A stretch of 64,000 nt of DNA, taken from positions 1 to 64,000 of the forward strand of contig DATFMP010000057.1 in the NCBI GenBank assembly GCA_035266845.1. The letters are read 5' to 3'. The position numbers and the translations under genes were made by a program. Below the pieces are notes generated by a model. That model did not search any database. It was not told the origin of the DNA and saw nothing but the letters and a program-made list of their open reading frames with translations. Of the stretch, positions 55,429 through 63,241 are shown piece after piece. Numbering within the stretch: the stretch's first letter is position 1; every line of letters starts with the position of its first letter. Origin of the DNA: DATFMP01 sp035266845 (lineage in GTDB: Bacteria; SAR324; JACQKK01).

Positions 55429-55442
55429 TTGATTGGCGTCAA
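55429..55442. promoter_or_regulatory. FNR/ANR-like box in the AraC1/small-protein gap
   Basis: TTGAT-TGGC-GTCAA matches TTGAT-N4-RTCAA. Read rightward, the class II -10 position holds GTTGAT (3 of 6), about 95 bp before the small-protein ATG; TACAAC (55472-55477) is an alternative. Confidence 0.4.
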
Positions 55443-55564
55443 GGGCAGTCTGGTGTCGCAATGCGTTGATCTACAACTTCGTATCCAGTGGCGCGAATAC
55501 GCGGCCATGCGGCGTGGTTTGTACCGTATCTATCGGTGCGGCCACGTGAACCGGAGACTCCCCA

Positions 55565-55771
55565 ATGCGGGCGTATCGCCAGAAATCCATGGGCAGTGAG
55601 ACCCCTCCGACGCCTTCGGCCGACGACGTGCTGGAAATGGTCAAGGGCCTGTTGGAATCGGATGGCAGCGCCCAACTGAAGTTGCGCGTGGTGCACCAGT
55701 TGTTGACACAGTATCTGGCAGGCAAGCCGCTGCAGAACTTCTCGCGGCTGTTGTGGGAATCGGAGCCCTGA
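55565..55771 (+). CDS. Small protein 1 paired with AraC1 (unknown family)
   Basis: Not recognised. The 68-residue product has a Pro/Ser/Thr-rich N-terminus and a helical C-terminal core (DDVLEMVKGLL..., SAQLKLRVVHQLL, LAGKPL). That core matches small protein 2 (57151-57375), which has SSQLKLRLVHSIL and LSGRPL. The ATG at 55565 follows GGAG; a second in-frame ATG at 55589 has no site. It diverges from AraC1. There is no signal peptide or membrane helix. The duplicated context argues for a real gene and for a function tied to the regulator. Confidence 0.7.
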   Translation: MRAYRQKSMGSETPPTPSADDVLEMVKGLLESDGSAQLKLRVVHQLLTQYLAGKPLQNFSRLLWESEP

Positions 55772-55840
55772 TCCAGACCCAGCCGCGGTTCGCCCCAGCT
55801 TCAGCCGTCCTCGCCGCAGCACCCCCAGCACACGGCTATC

Positions 55841-56854
55841 TCATTGCGCTCCGCGCCGGTAGGCCCGCGGCGTCATGCCCGTCCAGCGCCGCACGGCCCG
55901 CACGAACGCGCTGGAGGAGGCATAGCCGTGGTGGAACGCGACCTCCTCGTTGGTGAGCGGTGAATGGCGCAGGTGCCATAGCGCCGATTCGCGCACGGTC
56001 GTTTCGAGCACCTGCGAGTAAGTGCAACTCGCGAAGCCGAGCTTGCGTTGCAGCGAGCGCGCGCTGGTGCCCAGCCTACGGGCCATCTGAGGCAGCGTGG
56101 GCAGGCGGGAACCCATCATCGTGAGCACCTGTTCCCGCACATCGCGCACGGCCTGCGGTTCCCCACGCGTGTCCCGCAGGGCCCGCAGCAACTGGACCTC
56201 GAACGCGTGCCGCAGGTGTAGGCTGGGCACTGCTGTTTGGTGGTCCATCTGGGCTGCGGTGAACTCGATCCCGGTCGTCGGCCGGCCGAATTCCAGCGGG
56301 CATTCGAAGATGCTGCGATATTCGCCCGAGTGCGCCGGTTCCTGATAGGCAAACCCCGCCCGCACCGGCCGCAAGCGCGCGTCGGTAAACAGCCGCGCCA
56401 CGTTCAGCAGGCCCACGATCGCCAGTTCGTAGTCGTATGGACTGGGCGGATCCACCGGGTCGGGGTCGTCCACGGTCACGACCGCACCCCCCCCGGGCAG
56501 CGCACGAACGGCCACGCGTATGCCGTCGGACATGAGGTGCCAGTATCGTGCATAGCAGTCAAGAACGCCCCACAGATTGTCCGCGTGCATCGCGGTATGC
56601 CCCACCAGGTCGGTGGTATCGCCGCGCACCTTCAGCCCTATCCTCAGGGCCAGGGCGGGATCTCCGGACAGGCGCACCGCCTCCCGTACCAATGCGCGAT
56701 GGCGCTGCAAGGCGATACGGTACTCTGCACCGCTGAGTTCGCGTTCGCTCAGACCCGCCGCCAGCAGCAGCGCCAACCGATCCGCACCTGCCTCCCCGGC
56801 AGCCAAAAGCACGGCCCGGCTCAGGGAAGTCACCACAGTCCGCTTGCCCACCAT
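55841..56854 (-). CDS. AraC-family regulator 2 (paralogue of regulator 1)
   Basis: This 337-residue regulator has exactly the length and domain order of AraC1: N-terminal ligand-binding domain (VREAVRLSGDPALALRIG, CYARYWHLMSDGI) and C-terminal helix-turn-helix (LPQMARRLGTSARSLQRKLG, then NEEVAFHHGYASSSAFVRAV and WTGMTPRAYRR). ATG at 56854 (MVGKRTVV) is chosen because it aligns with AraC1; the frame continues to 57187 over the control region. Its 3' end lies 69 bp from small protein 1. It diverges from small protein 2. Confidence 0.88.
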   Translation of the reverse strand: MVGKRTVVTSLSRAVLLAAGEAGADRLALLLAAGLSERELSGAEYRIALQRHRALVREAVRLSGDPALALRIGLKVRGDTTDLVGHTAMHADNLWGVLDCYARYWHLMSDGIRVAVRALPGGGAVVTVDDPDPVDPPSPYDYELAIVGLLNVARLFTDARLRPVRAGFAYQEPAHSGEYRSIFECPLEFGRPTTGIEFTAAQMDHQTAVPSLHLRHAFEVQLLRALRDTRGEPQAVRDVREQVLTMMGSRLPTLPQMARRLGTSARSLQRKLGFASCTYSQVLETTVRESALWHLRHSPLTNEEVAFHHGYASSSAFVRAVRRWTGMTPRAYRRGAQ

Positions 56855-57150
56855 GACATTGAAGCGTCCTTGTCGCTTTGGCGCAATGCGGCAACAGATT
56901 GGCATAAAATGCGACTGACGATCTAAAATTTTCTCTCTAAAATAATACAATTGCAATATTAAGTTGTGCACCCACGGGTCGTGGCCGGATGGTATCGCCA
57001 CGCCAACGGAAAGCGTCCACTTGACCGTTGGCTTTTCGGCGAAACCATTGCATGTGCTTCCGGTCGCCCTGCACGGGTGCCGGGAGCAGGCGGGCTGCAT
57101 GTGAGCGGACTGTGGGCACACACCCCCTGAGAACTCGCGCTGGAGGGAAC
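56855..57150. other. Divergent control region of AraC2 and small protein 2
   Basis: This 296-bp gap is A+T-rich at 56895-56965, with TTGGCA at 56899 and TAAAAT 19 bp later (56924-56929) and a self-complementary ATTGCAAT near 56950. No FNR box is present, unlike in the first module. No gene is seen. Confidence 0.4.
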
Positions 57151-57375
57151 ATGAAACCGCCAGTGAAATTGCATGATGGAACTGCACCGGCCCGCACCGA
57201 AACTGAGCCTAAGCCGCAATGCACGACGCAGCCTGACGAAATTATACGTACCATTGTTGAATTGCTTAACATGGAAGGAAGTAGTCAATTGAAGTTGCGT
57301 CTCGTTCACAGCATACTTTCGAACCACTTGAGCGGCAGGCCCCTAATGGAACTGGACGAGAAGCACGAAAAATAG
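57151..57375 (+). CDS. Small protein 2 paired with AraC2 (unknown family)
   Basis: Not recognised. The 74-residue product is a paralogue of small protein 1: DEIIRTIVELLNMEGSSQLK aligns with DDVLEMVKGLLESDGSAQLK, and LRLVHSILSNHLSGRPL with LRVVHQLLTQYLAGKPL. ATG at 57151 follows an excellent GGAGG. It is visibly poorer in G+C than the neighbours (for example ATTATACGTACCATTG near 57240), suggesting later acquisition or relaxed selection. It diverges from AraC2 and lies 120 bp before an adenylate cyclase on the same strand. Confidence 0.75.
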   Translation: MKPPVKLHDGTAPARTETEPKPQCTTQPDEIIRTIVELLNMEGSSQLKLRLVHSILSNHLSGRPLMELDEKHEK

Positions 57376-57495
57376 CAGCCTTCGGATTCGCGGCCTGCGG
57401 CTGCCCTCTCGACACGCCCGTCCATCCGCGCGAACCTGTTGCGAACCCCCCACGCCGCCACGCGGCGCACGCTTCCGCAACAGGGGACGATCCGC

Positions 57496-59385
57496 ATGGC
57501 CAAGCCCTTGCGCATCAGCAGGGAGGACCACTTCGCCGCTTCACCGGCGGTGCTGTGGGACCTGGTGGGCAACACGGATCACGTCAATCGCCTCATCGGC
57601 CTGCCCAAGGTCACGTTCGGAGCGCCTCAGGAGACGGCCGAGGGCGTCTTCCGCGCCGCAGCTACCCGCATGCTCGGCATCCGCCTGGACTGGCGCGAGT
57701 ATGCGTTCGATTGGGTGCGCAACCAGAGCCACGCGGTGCTGCGCGTGTACCAGACGGGACCCCTGGAGCGCATCCGGATGGGTCTGGAGCTGACCGAGGA
57801 AGCGGACGGCTGCCGCATGCGGCAATTCGCGGAGGTCACGCCCCGCCGCTCCTGGCCCCTGGCCAGCCTCCCGGCACGGCTGATCACGCGCAAGAACATG
57901 GACGCGCTGTACCGCTTTTGCCTGGAGCACGTGCGGCTGCGCGCCGAGCAGCCGGAGCAGCCCTTCCCGCGCGCTCGCCCCACCCGTCATGTGCAGCGTC
58001 CGGCCCTGCAGGCCATGGGCGAGCGGCTGACGCGCACGACGCCCGCCAATCCCGCCGTGGTGCAGCGCCTGCTGGCGCTGATCGCCGAAGGCTCGGACGA
58101 GGAGGTGCTGCGCATGCGGCCGTTCGCGCTGGCCCGGCGCTGGGGGCTGGGCCGCGACGTGGTGTTGCGCGCATTCTTGCACGCCACCCTGGTGGGGCTG
58201 CTGGAGCTGGACTGGGAGCTGATGTGCCCCAATTGCCGCGTACCCAAGAGCGGCTTCCACACCTTCGGCGCGGTGGCCGAGCACTTTCACTGCGATCTGT
58301 GCGGCACGGAGTACGCGGCCGAGCTGGACCGCACGACGGAGCTGCGCTTCTCCGTGCACCCCAGCGTGCGGCAGGCGGAGGATGCCATCTACTGCATCGG
58401 CGGTCCGCACAACGGCGAGCACATTCTCGTGCAGCAGGGTCTGCTCCGCGGGGAGCGTCGGGAGGTGCTGGCAACACTGCCGTCAGAGCCCCTGCGAGCG
58501 CGCATCCTGCGCAGCAACGCCGCCCTTGCGCTGGTGCCCGACCCCAACGGAGCGGAGGTGCTTGCGCTGGGATACGATGGCGAGGCCTGGAGCGCACCGG
58601 AGCTGCGCTTCCGTCCCGGCCCGGTGCGGCTGACTTGGCGCAACGCCGGGCCGGCGGCCTGCATCGCCGTCATCGAAAAGGAGGTGTGGGACCCCGACGC
58701 AGCCACGGCGGCCCGCGTGATGGCCATTCCGGAGTTCCGCGCCATGTTTAGCGCGGAGGTACTGCAGCCCGGGCGGCAGATCGGCGTGCGCAACCTGTGC
58801 GTGCTGTTCACGGACCTCAAGGGCTCCACCGCCCTCTACGAGCACGTGGGTGATGCGCCGGCCTACGGGCGCGTGCACCGGCACTTCGACTTTCTCATCG
58901 GCTGCTTCAAGCACCACGAGGGCGGCATCGTGAAGACCATCGGCGACGCCGTGATGGCCAGCTTTCCCTCGCCGGGGGACGCCCTCCGCGCGGCGCTGGA
59001 GGTGCAGCAGCGCATTGGCGCCTTCAACGCGGAGCTGGCGCCGGCCGAGCCCATCGTGATCAAGATCGGCCTGCACCACGGGCCCGCCATCGCCGTGAAT
59101 GCCAACGGGCAGATGGACTACTTCGGGCGCACGGTGAACATCGCCGCGCGGATCCAGGGGCTGAGCGAGGGAGACGACATCGTGCTCTCCGAGGCACTCT
59201 GGGCCGAGTCGGCGATCCAGGCTGTGCTGGCCGGCGTGCCGGTGGAGGCACAGGGCTTCCGGGCAGCACTGAAGGGCATCGAGGGCGAGACGGCGCTGGT
59301 GCGCCTGCGCTTCACGGGCACGGGCACCGCCGAGGCGCCCGAAGCCACTGGCCGCAACGGGGCACCACGCCTGTTCCGCTACTGA
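57496..59385 (+). CDS. Modular class III adenylate cyclase (SRPBCC, zinc ribbon, cyclase)
   Basis: The 629-residue protein starts with an SRPBCC/START-like domain (about 1-150), a DUF5939-like middle with a zinc ribbon (Cys244-x2-Cys247, Cys266-x2-Cys269) and a C-terminal class III cyclase domain (about 430-620). All catalytic residues are present: metal-binding Asp440 (LFTDLKGST) and Asp484, adenine-selecting Lys480 (VKTIGDA) and Asp541 (MDYFG), and Asn548/Arg552 (TVNIAAR). This predicts cAMP synthesis. ATG at 57496 follows AGGGGA. Its stop overlaps the stop of the convergent trkA by 7 bp. Confidence 0.9.
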   Translation: MAKPLRISREDHFAASPAVLWDLVGNTDHVNRLIGLPKVTFGAPQETAEGVFRAAATRMLGIRLDWREYAFDWVRNQSHAVLRVYQTGPLERIRMGLELTEEADGCRMRQFAEVTPRRSWPLASLPARLITRKNMDALYRFCLEHVRLRAEQPEQPFPRARPTRHVQRPALQAMGERLTRTTPANPAVVQRLLALIAEGSDEEVLRMRPFALARRWGLGRDVVLRAFLHATLVGLLELDWELMCPNCRVPKSGFHTFGAVAEHFHCDLCGTEYAAELDRTTELRFSVHPSVRQAEDAIYCIGGPHNGEHILVQQGLLRGERREVLATLPSEPLRARILRSNAALALVPDPNGAEVLALGYDGEAWSAPELRFRPGPVRLTWRNAGPAACIAVIEKEVWDPDAATAARVMAIPEFRAMFSAEVLQPGRQIGVRNLCVLFTDLKGSTALYEHVGDAPAYGRVHRHFDFLIGCFKHHEGGIVKTIGDAVMASFPSPGDALRAALEVQQRIGAFNAELAPAEPIVIKIGLHHGPAIAVNANGQMDYFGRTVNIAARIQGLSEGDDIVLSEALWAESAIQAVLAGVPVEAQGFRAALKGIEGETALVRLRFTGTGTAEAPEATGRNGAPRLFRY

Positions 59386-60071
59386 TCTGCCGCGTTCTCC
59401 GCGGCCACCTCGCGCTCCTTCGCGGCAGCCTCGCCGTAGCGTTCGTCCAGCTCGCCCAGGTGCGTGCGGTGGGTAATCAGGACCACCTCGTCCTTCGCGC
59501 GCAGGGTGGTGCCGGGCTGGGGCAGGATGAACTCGTCCCCGCGGTACACGCACACGACCCGGGTCTGCGCCGGTAGTTCCAGAGCCTCCACGGCGCCCTC
59601 GGCGCCTTCGCGCACGCGGTAGGAGAAGAAGCGCGCGTCGCCCTTGACGTAGGTGGATAGCTCCAGCGCCTCTCGGCCCTCCACCATGTCCGCCAGCGTA
59701 CGGGCGATGGTTTGGTCGGGGATGATCGTGTCGCTCAGGCCCAGTTCCGCGCAGATTTGCTGGTATTCAGTAGAGCTGATGCGGGTTACCACGCGCTCGA
59801 AGCCTAGCGAGCGGCCCACCAAACTGGCCAGGATGTTGTTCTGGTCGTTGTCCGTGAGACAGAACAGCAGATCCGCCTCCTTGGGGCCAGCCTCGCGCAG
59901 AATCGCCGGCTTGGTGCCGTCTCCGTGGATGAAGCCGCAGTCCAGCTCTTCGGAGATCGCGTCGATCTTGTCGCGGTCGCTTTCGATAATGACCACGTCG
60001 TGCCGACGCGCAATGAGGATGGGCGCTGTGGCCAGGGTCAACTGGCCTGCCCCGATGAACACAATGCGCAT
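59379..60071 (-). CDS. trkA: Single-domain TrkA-type potassium channel regulator
   Basis: The 230-residue protein has one RCK_N (MRIVFIGAGQ, acidic VVIIESD, then GDGTKPAILREAG) and one RCK_C domain, half the size of E. coli TrkA and closer to KtrA. The third glycine of the GxGxxG dinucleotide loop is Thr (GAGQLT), an unusual change. It gates the TrkH pore with NAD(H)/ATP-type ligands. The start overlaps the trkH stop as TGATG; the 3' end overlaps the cyclase gene. Confidence 0.88.
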   Translation of the reverse strand: MRIVFIGAGQLTLATAPILIARRHDVVIIESDRDKIDAISEELDCGFIHGDGTKPAILREAGPKEADLLFCLTDNDQNNILASLVGRSLGFERVVTRISSTEYQQICAELGLSDTIIPDQTIARTLADMVEGREALELSTYVKGDARFFSYRVREGAEGAVEALELPAQTRVVCVYRGDEFILPQPGTTLRAKDEVVLITHRTHLGELDERYGEAAAKEREVAAENAADQ

Positions 60072-61537
60072 CAGCTCCGATCCTTTCGGCCGATCCAGGT
60101 GAACGGGTAGAGCAGCACGAGCACGGCCACCACCTCCAGCCGGCCCAGCAGCATGTCCAGGCACAGCACCAGCTTCAGCCCCGCCGCCAAGTGCGGTCCG
60201 GTCACGCCCGTCGAGAGGCCCACGGTGCCCAGCGCCGAGATCACATCGAACAGCGCGTCCAGCGGCGGCGCGCCGGCCAGCAGGAAGGGTAGCCAGGAGC
60301 CGACGATCACCGCCAAGTACAGCACCACCACCGTGCCCACGCCCAGCATCACCTCCGGCGGCATGCGCTCGCCCGCCACCCGCAGTTGCACCACGGCGTG
60401 GCGGGGCAGGCTGGTGCGCACCACCAGCCACCAGGCCAGCCGCAGCAGCACGAGCAGCCGGAGGATCTTGATCCCCCCGGCTGTCGAGCCCATGTCCCCG
60501 CCGATGAACATGGCGGCCATCAGCACCAGCTTGGAACCGGCGTCCAGCCGCCCCGCCGGCAGCGTAGCGAAGCCCGCGGTGGTCTGGGCGGAAATCGCCA
60601 GCAGCGGTGCATCGGCGACGATGCGGCGCCAGCCGTACGCGCCGCTCCAGGCCATCGTGCCGGCCAGCAGCAGCGCGACGCAACCGGCGCAGATCAGCAG
60701 CAGCCGCAGTTCCCTGTCGCGCGGAAGCCGACGCCAGTCCTCGTTCCAGGCCCGGTAGTACAAGGCAAACGAGACCGCCCCGGCCAGGCAGATCAGCGTG
60801 GTCACGGCCTGCACGGGCCAGCCCCCCAGTCCCGCCAAGCTGGCATCGTAGCGGGAAAAGCCCCCCGTGGATACCGCCGCCAACGCGTGCAGCAGGGCGT
60901 CGAAGGGCGAGGCACCCGCCAGCCAGAGCGCCAGCCCGCCCACCACCGTGAGCACCAGGTACACCCGCAGCACGCGCTGGGCGCGCAGGCGCGTGCCCCC
61001 CACCAGGTCCTCCTGTGCCCCCTCCACCTCGGTGAGGCGCTTGGCTGCGTGCCCCGGCTCCAGCAGCAGCGCCAGGGCCAGCACGACGATCACCAAGCCC
61101 CCGTACCATTGCGCCCAGGCCCGCAGGAACAGGAACGTGGGCGGGTGTCCCTGCACGCTGGCCAGCGTGGAGAGCCCCGTGGTGGTGATGGCGGAGACGG
61201 CCTCGAACAGGGCATCCAGCCAGCCCAGGCCCGCGGCCTGGAACGGCCACACGAGCGCCAGCGCCCCGGTGCAGAACACCAGCACCACCACCACCAGCGC
61301 CTCGTTCACCTGGATGTGCGCGGGTACGCGCAAGCGGCTCAGCGCCCAGCCCCCCAGTCCCAGCACCGCCGTCACCACCGCCAGCCGCACGGCCAGGGGC
61401 CAGTCGCCCTCCAGTAGCGCAGGCAGCAGGGCCACGCCCGTCAGCCCCACCAGCGAAAGCGACAGCAGGCCGAAGTGCTTTAGCACCACCGGGCCGCGAA
61501 CGGCATAGGCCAGCGTGGCGACGGGGCGGACAGGCAT
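60071..61537 (-). CDS. trkH: Potassium uptake pore TrkH
   Basis: The 488-residue membrane protein has the four pore repeats with selectivity-filter glycines: ITTTGLSTL, VSTGGFS, TTAGFATL and GTVGLSTG, plus the conserved GGDMGSTAGGIK. It imports K+ with the TrkA subunit encoded next. ATG at 61537 (MPVRPVA) is preferred because GGAG lies 6 nt upstream; another ATG at 61549 lacks a site. The 212-bp gap to the divergent deacetylase gene has no clear promoter. Confidence 0.93.
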   Translation of the reverse strand: MPVRPVATLAYAVRGPVVLKHFGLLSLSLVGLTGVALLPALLEGDWPLAVRLAVVTAVLGLGGWALSRLRVPAHIQVNEALVVVVLVFCTGALALVWPFQAAGLGWLDALFEAVSAITTTGLSTLASVQGHPPTFLFLRAWAQWYGGLVIVVLALALLLEPGHAAKRLTEVEGAQEDLVGGTRLRAQRVLRVYLVLTVVGGLALWLAGASPFDALLHALAAVSTGGFSRYDASLAGLGGWPVQAVTTLICLAGAVSFALYYRAWNEDWRRLPRDRELRLLLICAGCVALLLAGTMAWSGAYGWRRIVADAPLLAISAQTTAGFATLPAGRLDAGSKLVLMAAMFIGGDMGSTAGGIKILRLLVLLRLAWWLVVRTSLPRHAVVQLRVAGERMPPEVMLGVGTVVVLYLAVIVGSWLPFLLAGAPPLDALFDVISALGTVGLSTGVTGPHLAAGLKLVLCLDMLLGRLEVVAVLVLLYPFTWIGRKDRS

Positions 61538-61749
61538 GGCGGGCTCCATGCGAAATCAGGGCGTTCAGCCGGTGGCGGCAAAGTGCGGGCTTCGCCCGAT
61601 CATACCGATCCGCGCCCCCGATTGCAGGCCCCGGCCTGAACTCTGCGGTCGGGCCTTCGTGCACGCCAATTGACCCCTTGCCCGGCCCTGCATTAGGTTT
61701 GGCCAGCGCCCCGCGGCGCAGCCGTTCCACCCGCATGGGAGAGACCGCC

Positions 61750-62709
61750 ATGGCCAAGCCACCGCGCCCGACGGCACCCGACAGCACACCCGGCGCCGGA
61801 GCCGGCGCGGGCAGCGATCCCTCCTGGGACTGGGAGGAGGCTCGCTGGCGCGCCGTGGTGCAGAAGGTGCGCGCCGGGCGCTCGCTCAAGCCGGCGCGCT
61901 GGAAGGACGGCGCGCGGGTGGCCGTGGCGCTGTCCTTCGATTCGGATCACGAGAGCTGGGTGCTGCGCGATGGAGGCAACTCGCCAGCCGGGCTGGCGAT
62001 GGGCCAGTACGGCGCACGGGCGGCCGTCCCCCGCGTGCTGCGACTGTTGGAGCGCTATGCCGTGCCGGCCACGTTCTTCGTGCCGGCCGTGATCGCGCAG
62101 CTTTACCCCGAGGAGCAGCGGCGCGTGGTGGGCGCGGGTCACGAGATCGGCATCCACGGCTGGATCCACGAGCGCAACAGCAACCTGGCGCCCGAGGTGG
62201 AGCGCAACCTGACCCTGCGCAGCGCGGACGTGCTGACGGAGATCTGCGGCAAGCGTCCAGTAGGCATGCGCACACCTTCCTGGGATTTCAGCCAGCACAC
62301 GCTGGCCATCATCCGCGAGATGGGCCTGCTCTATGATTCGTCCCTGATGGCCGACGACGATCCCTACGAGCTGCTGGAGGACGGCCGGCCCACCGGCGTG
62401 GTGGAGCTGCCCCCGGAGTGGATCCGCGACGACTTCCCCTACTTCAACTTCGACCGCTTCAGCGGGCTGCGGCCGCACACGCCGCCGGAGGCCGTGCTGG
62501 GGATCTGGCGGGCGGAGTTCGACGGCGCCCTGGCCGAGGGCGGGCTGTTCCTGCTCACCATGCACCCGCAGGTGATCGGCCATCGCTCGCGCGTGGCCAT
62601 GCTGGAGGAGCTGATCCGCTACATGCGCTCCCATGCCGGCGTCTGGTTCGCCACCCACGCGGAGGTGGCCGCCTACGTAAAGGCCCAGGCACCGACGACG
62701 GTGCTGTGA
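61750..62709 (+). CDS. Polysaccharide deacetylase-family hydrolase (PuuE/PgdA-like)
   Basis: The 319-residue product is a NodB-fold metal hydrolase of the branch that includes allantoinase PuuE and Helicobacter PgdA. It has the metal Asp pair in LSFDSDHES, HGWIHERN with two metal His, RTPSWDFSQHTL and LTMHPQVIGH near the C-terminus. ATG at 61750 follows GGGAGA at 7 nt; the N-terminal 30 residues are Pro/Gly-rich. It has no signal peptide, so a cytoplasmic amide or ureide substrate is likelier than cell wall. It is divergent from trkH. Confidence 0.85.
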   Translation: MAKPPRPTAPDSTPGAGAGAGSDPSWDWEEARWRAVVQKVRAGRSLKPARWKDGARVAVALSFDSDHESWVLRDGGNSPAGLAMGQYGARAAVPRVLRLLERYAVPATFFVPAVIAQLYPEEQRRVVGAGHEIGIHGWIHERNSNLAPEVERNLTLRSADVLTEICGKRPVGMRTPSWDFSQHTLAIIREMGLLYDSSLMADDDPYELLEDGRPTGVVELPPEWIRDDFPYFNFDRFSGLRPHTPPEAVLGIWRAEFDGALAEGGLFLLTMHPQVIGHRSRVAMLEELIRYMRSHAGVWFATHAEVAAYVKAQAPTTVL

Positions 62710-62732
62710 ACGGCAGGCCCACGCAGCGCCCC

Positions 62733-63047
62733 CTAAAGCACCGCCTCGTTCACCTGCACCACGGGGGTGATGTCCGTGAAGTTGGGAATGTCCGCGAACA
62801 GCCGCTCTCCGTGCTCGCGGAAGGCCTCCTTGTAGTTGTCCATGGTCTCAAAGGTCAGCGTGCCGATGCACACGTAGATCGGCGGGCTCTTGGGCTTGGG
62901 GCCCACGAAGCCCTTGTCCACGCGGATGTCCACCAGACCGTGATTGGCGAAGGCCTCGCGGGTCATATCCATGTGCTGCTTGGCATAGTAGGCGACGTCG
63001 AACCGTGCGCCATCCCGGTAGGGGTACATCACGCTGACTCGGATCAT
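62733..63047 (-). CDS. EthD-family protein
   Basis: The 104-residue product is a dimeric ferredoxin-like-fold protein of the EthD type, starting MIRVSVMYPYRDGARFDVAY and containing YYAKQHMDMTREAF and VCIGTLTFETMDNYKEAF. EthD supports degradation of ethers; other members are of unknown function. ATG at 63047 follows GGAG. It is convergent with the deacetylase gene and divergent from the aminotransferase. Confidence 0.85.
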   Translation of the reverse strand: MIRVSVMYPYRDGARFDVAYYAKQHMDMTREAFANHGLVDIRVDKGFVGPKPKSPPIYVCIGTLTFETMDNYKEAFREHGERLFADIPNFTDITPVVQVNEAVL

Positions 63048-63162
63048 GGAGGCTCCAGATGGAAGATTGGCCCGTCGCGGGCTCTGTGGGCATGCTGCCA
63101 GGGCCGCCGCCTGGTCGCAACCGCGACGCCGGCGACCCCTCTGGTGGCTGTGCGATGAGCGA

Positions 63163-63192
63163 TTGACGGGCACGCAGACACCCCGCTAGTCT
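63163..63192 (+). promoter_or_regulatory. Candidate sigma-70 promoter of the aminotransferase gene
   Basis: TTGACG (63163-63168) is followed after 18 bp by TAGTCT (63187-63192). The ATG of the aminotransferase is 50 bp further on. The adjacent 194-bp divergent gap shows no other signal. Confidence 0.45.
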
Positions 63193-63241
63193 GTCGCAAC
63201 GCGCGGCGTGCGCACCCCATTCCTCTGCACCTGAGGCGGAC

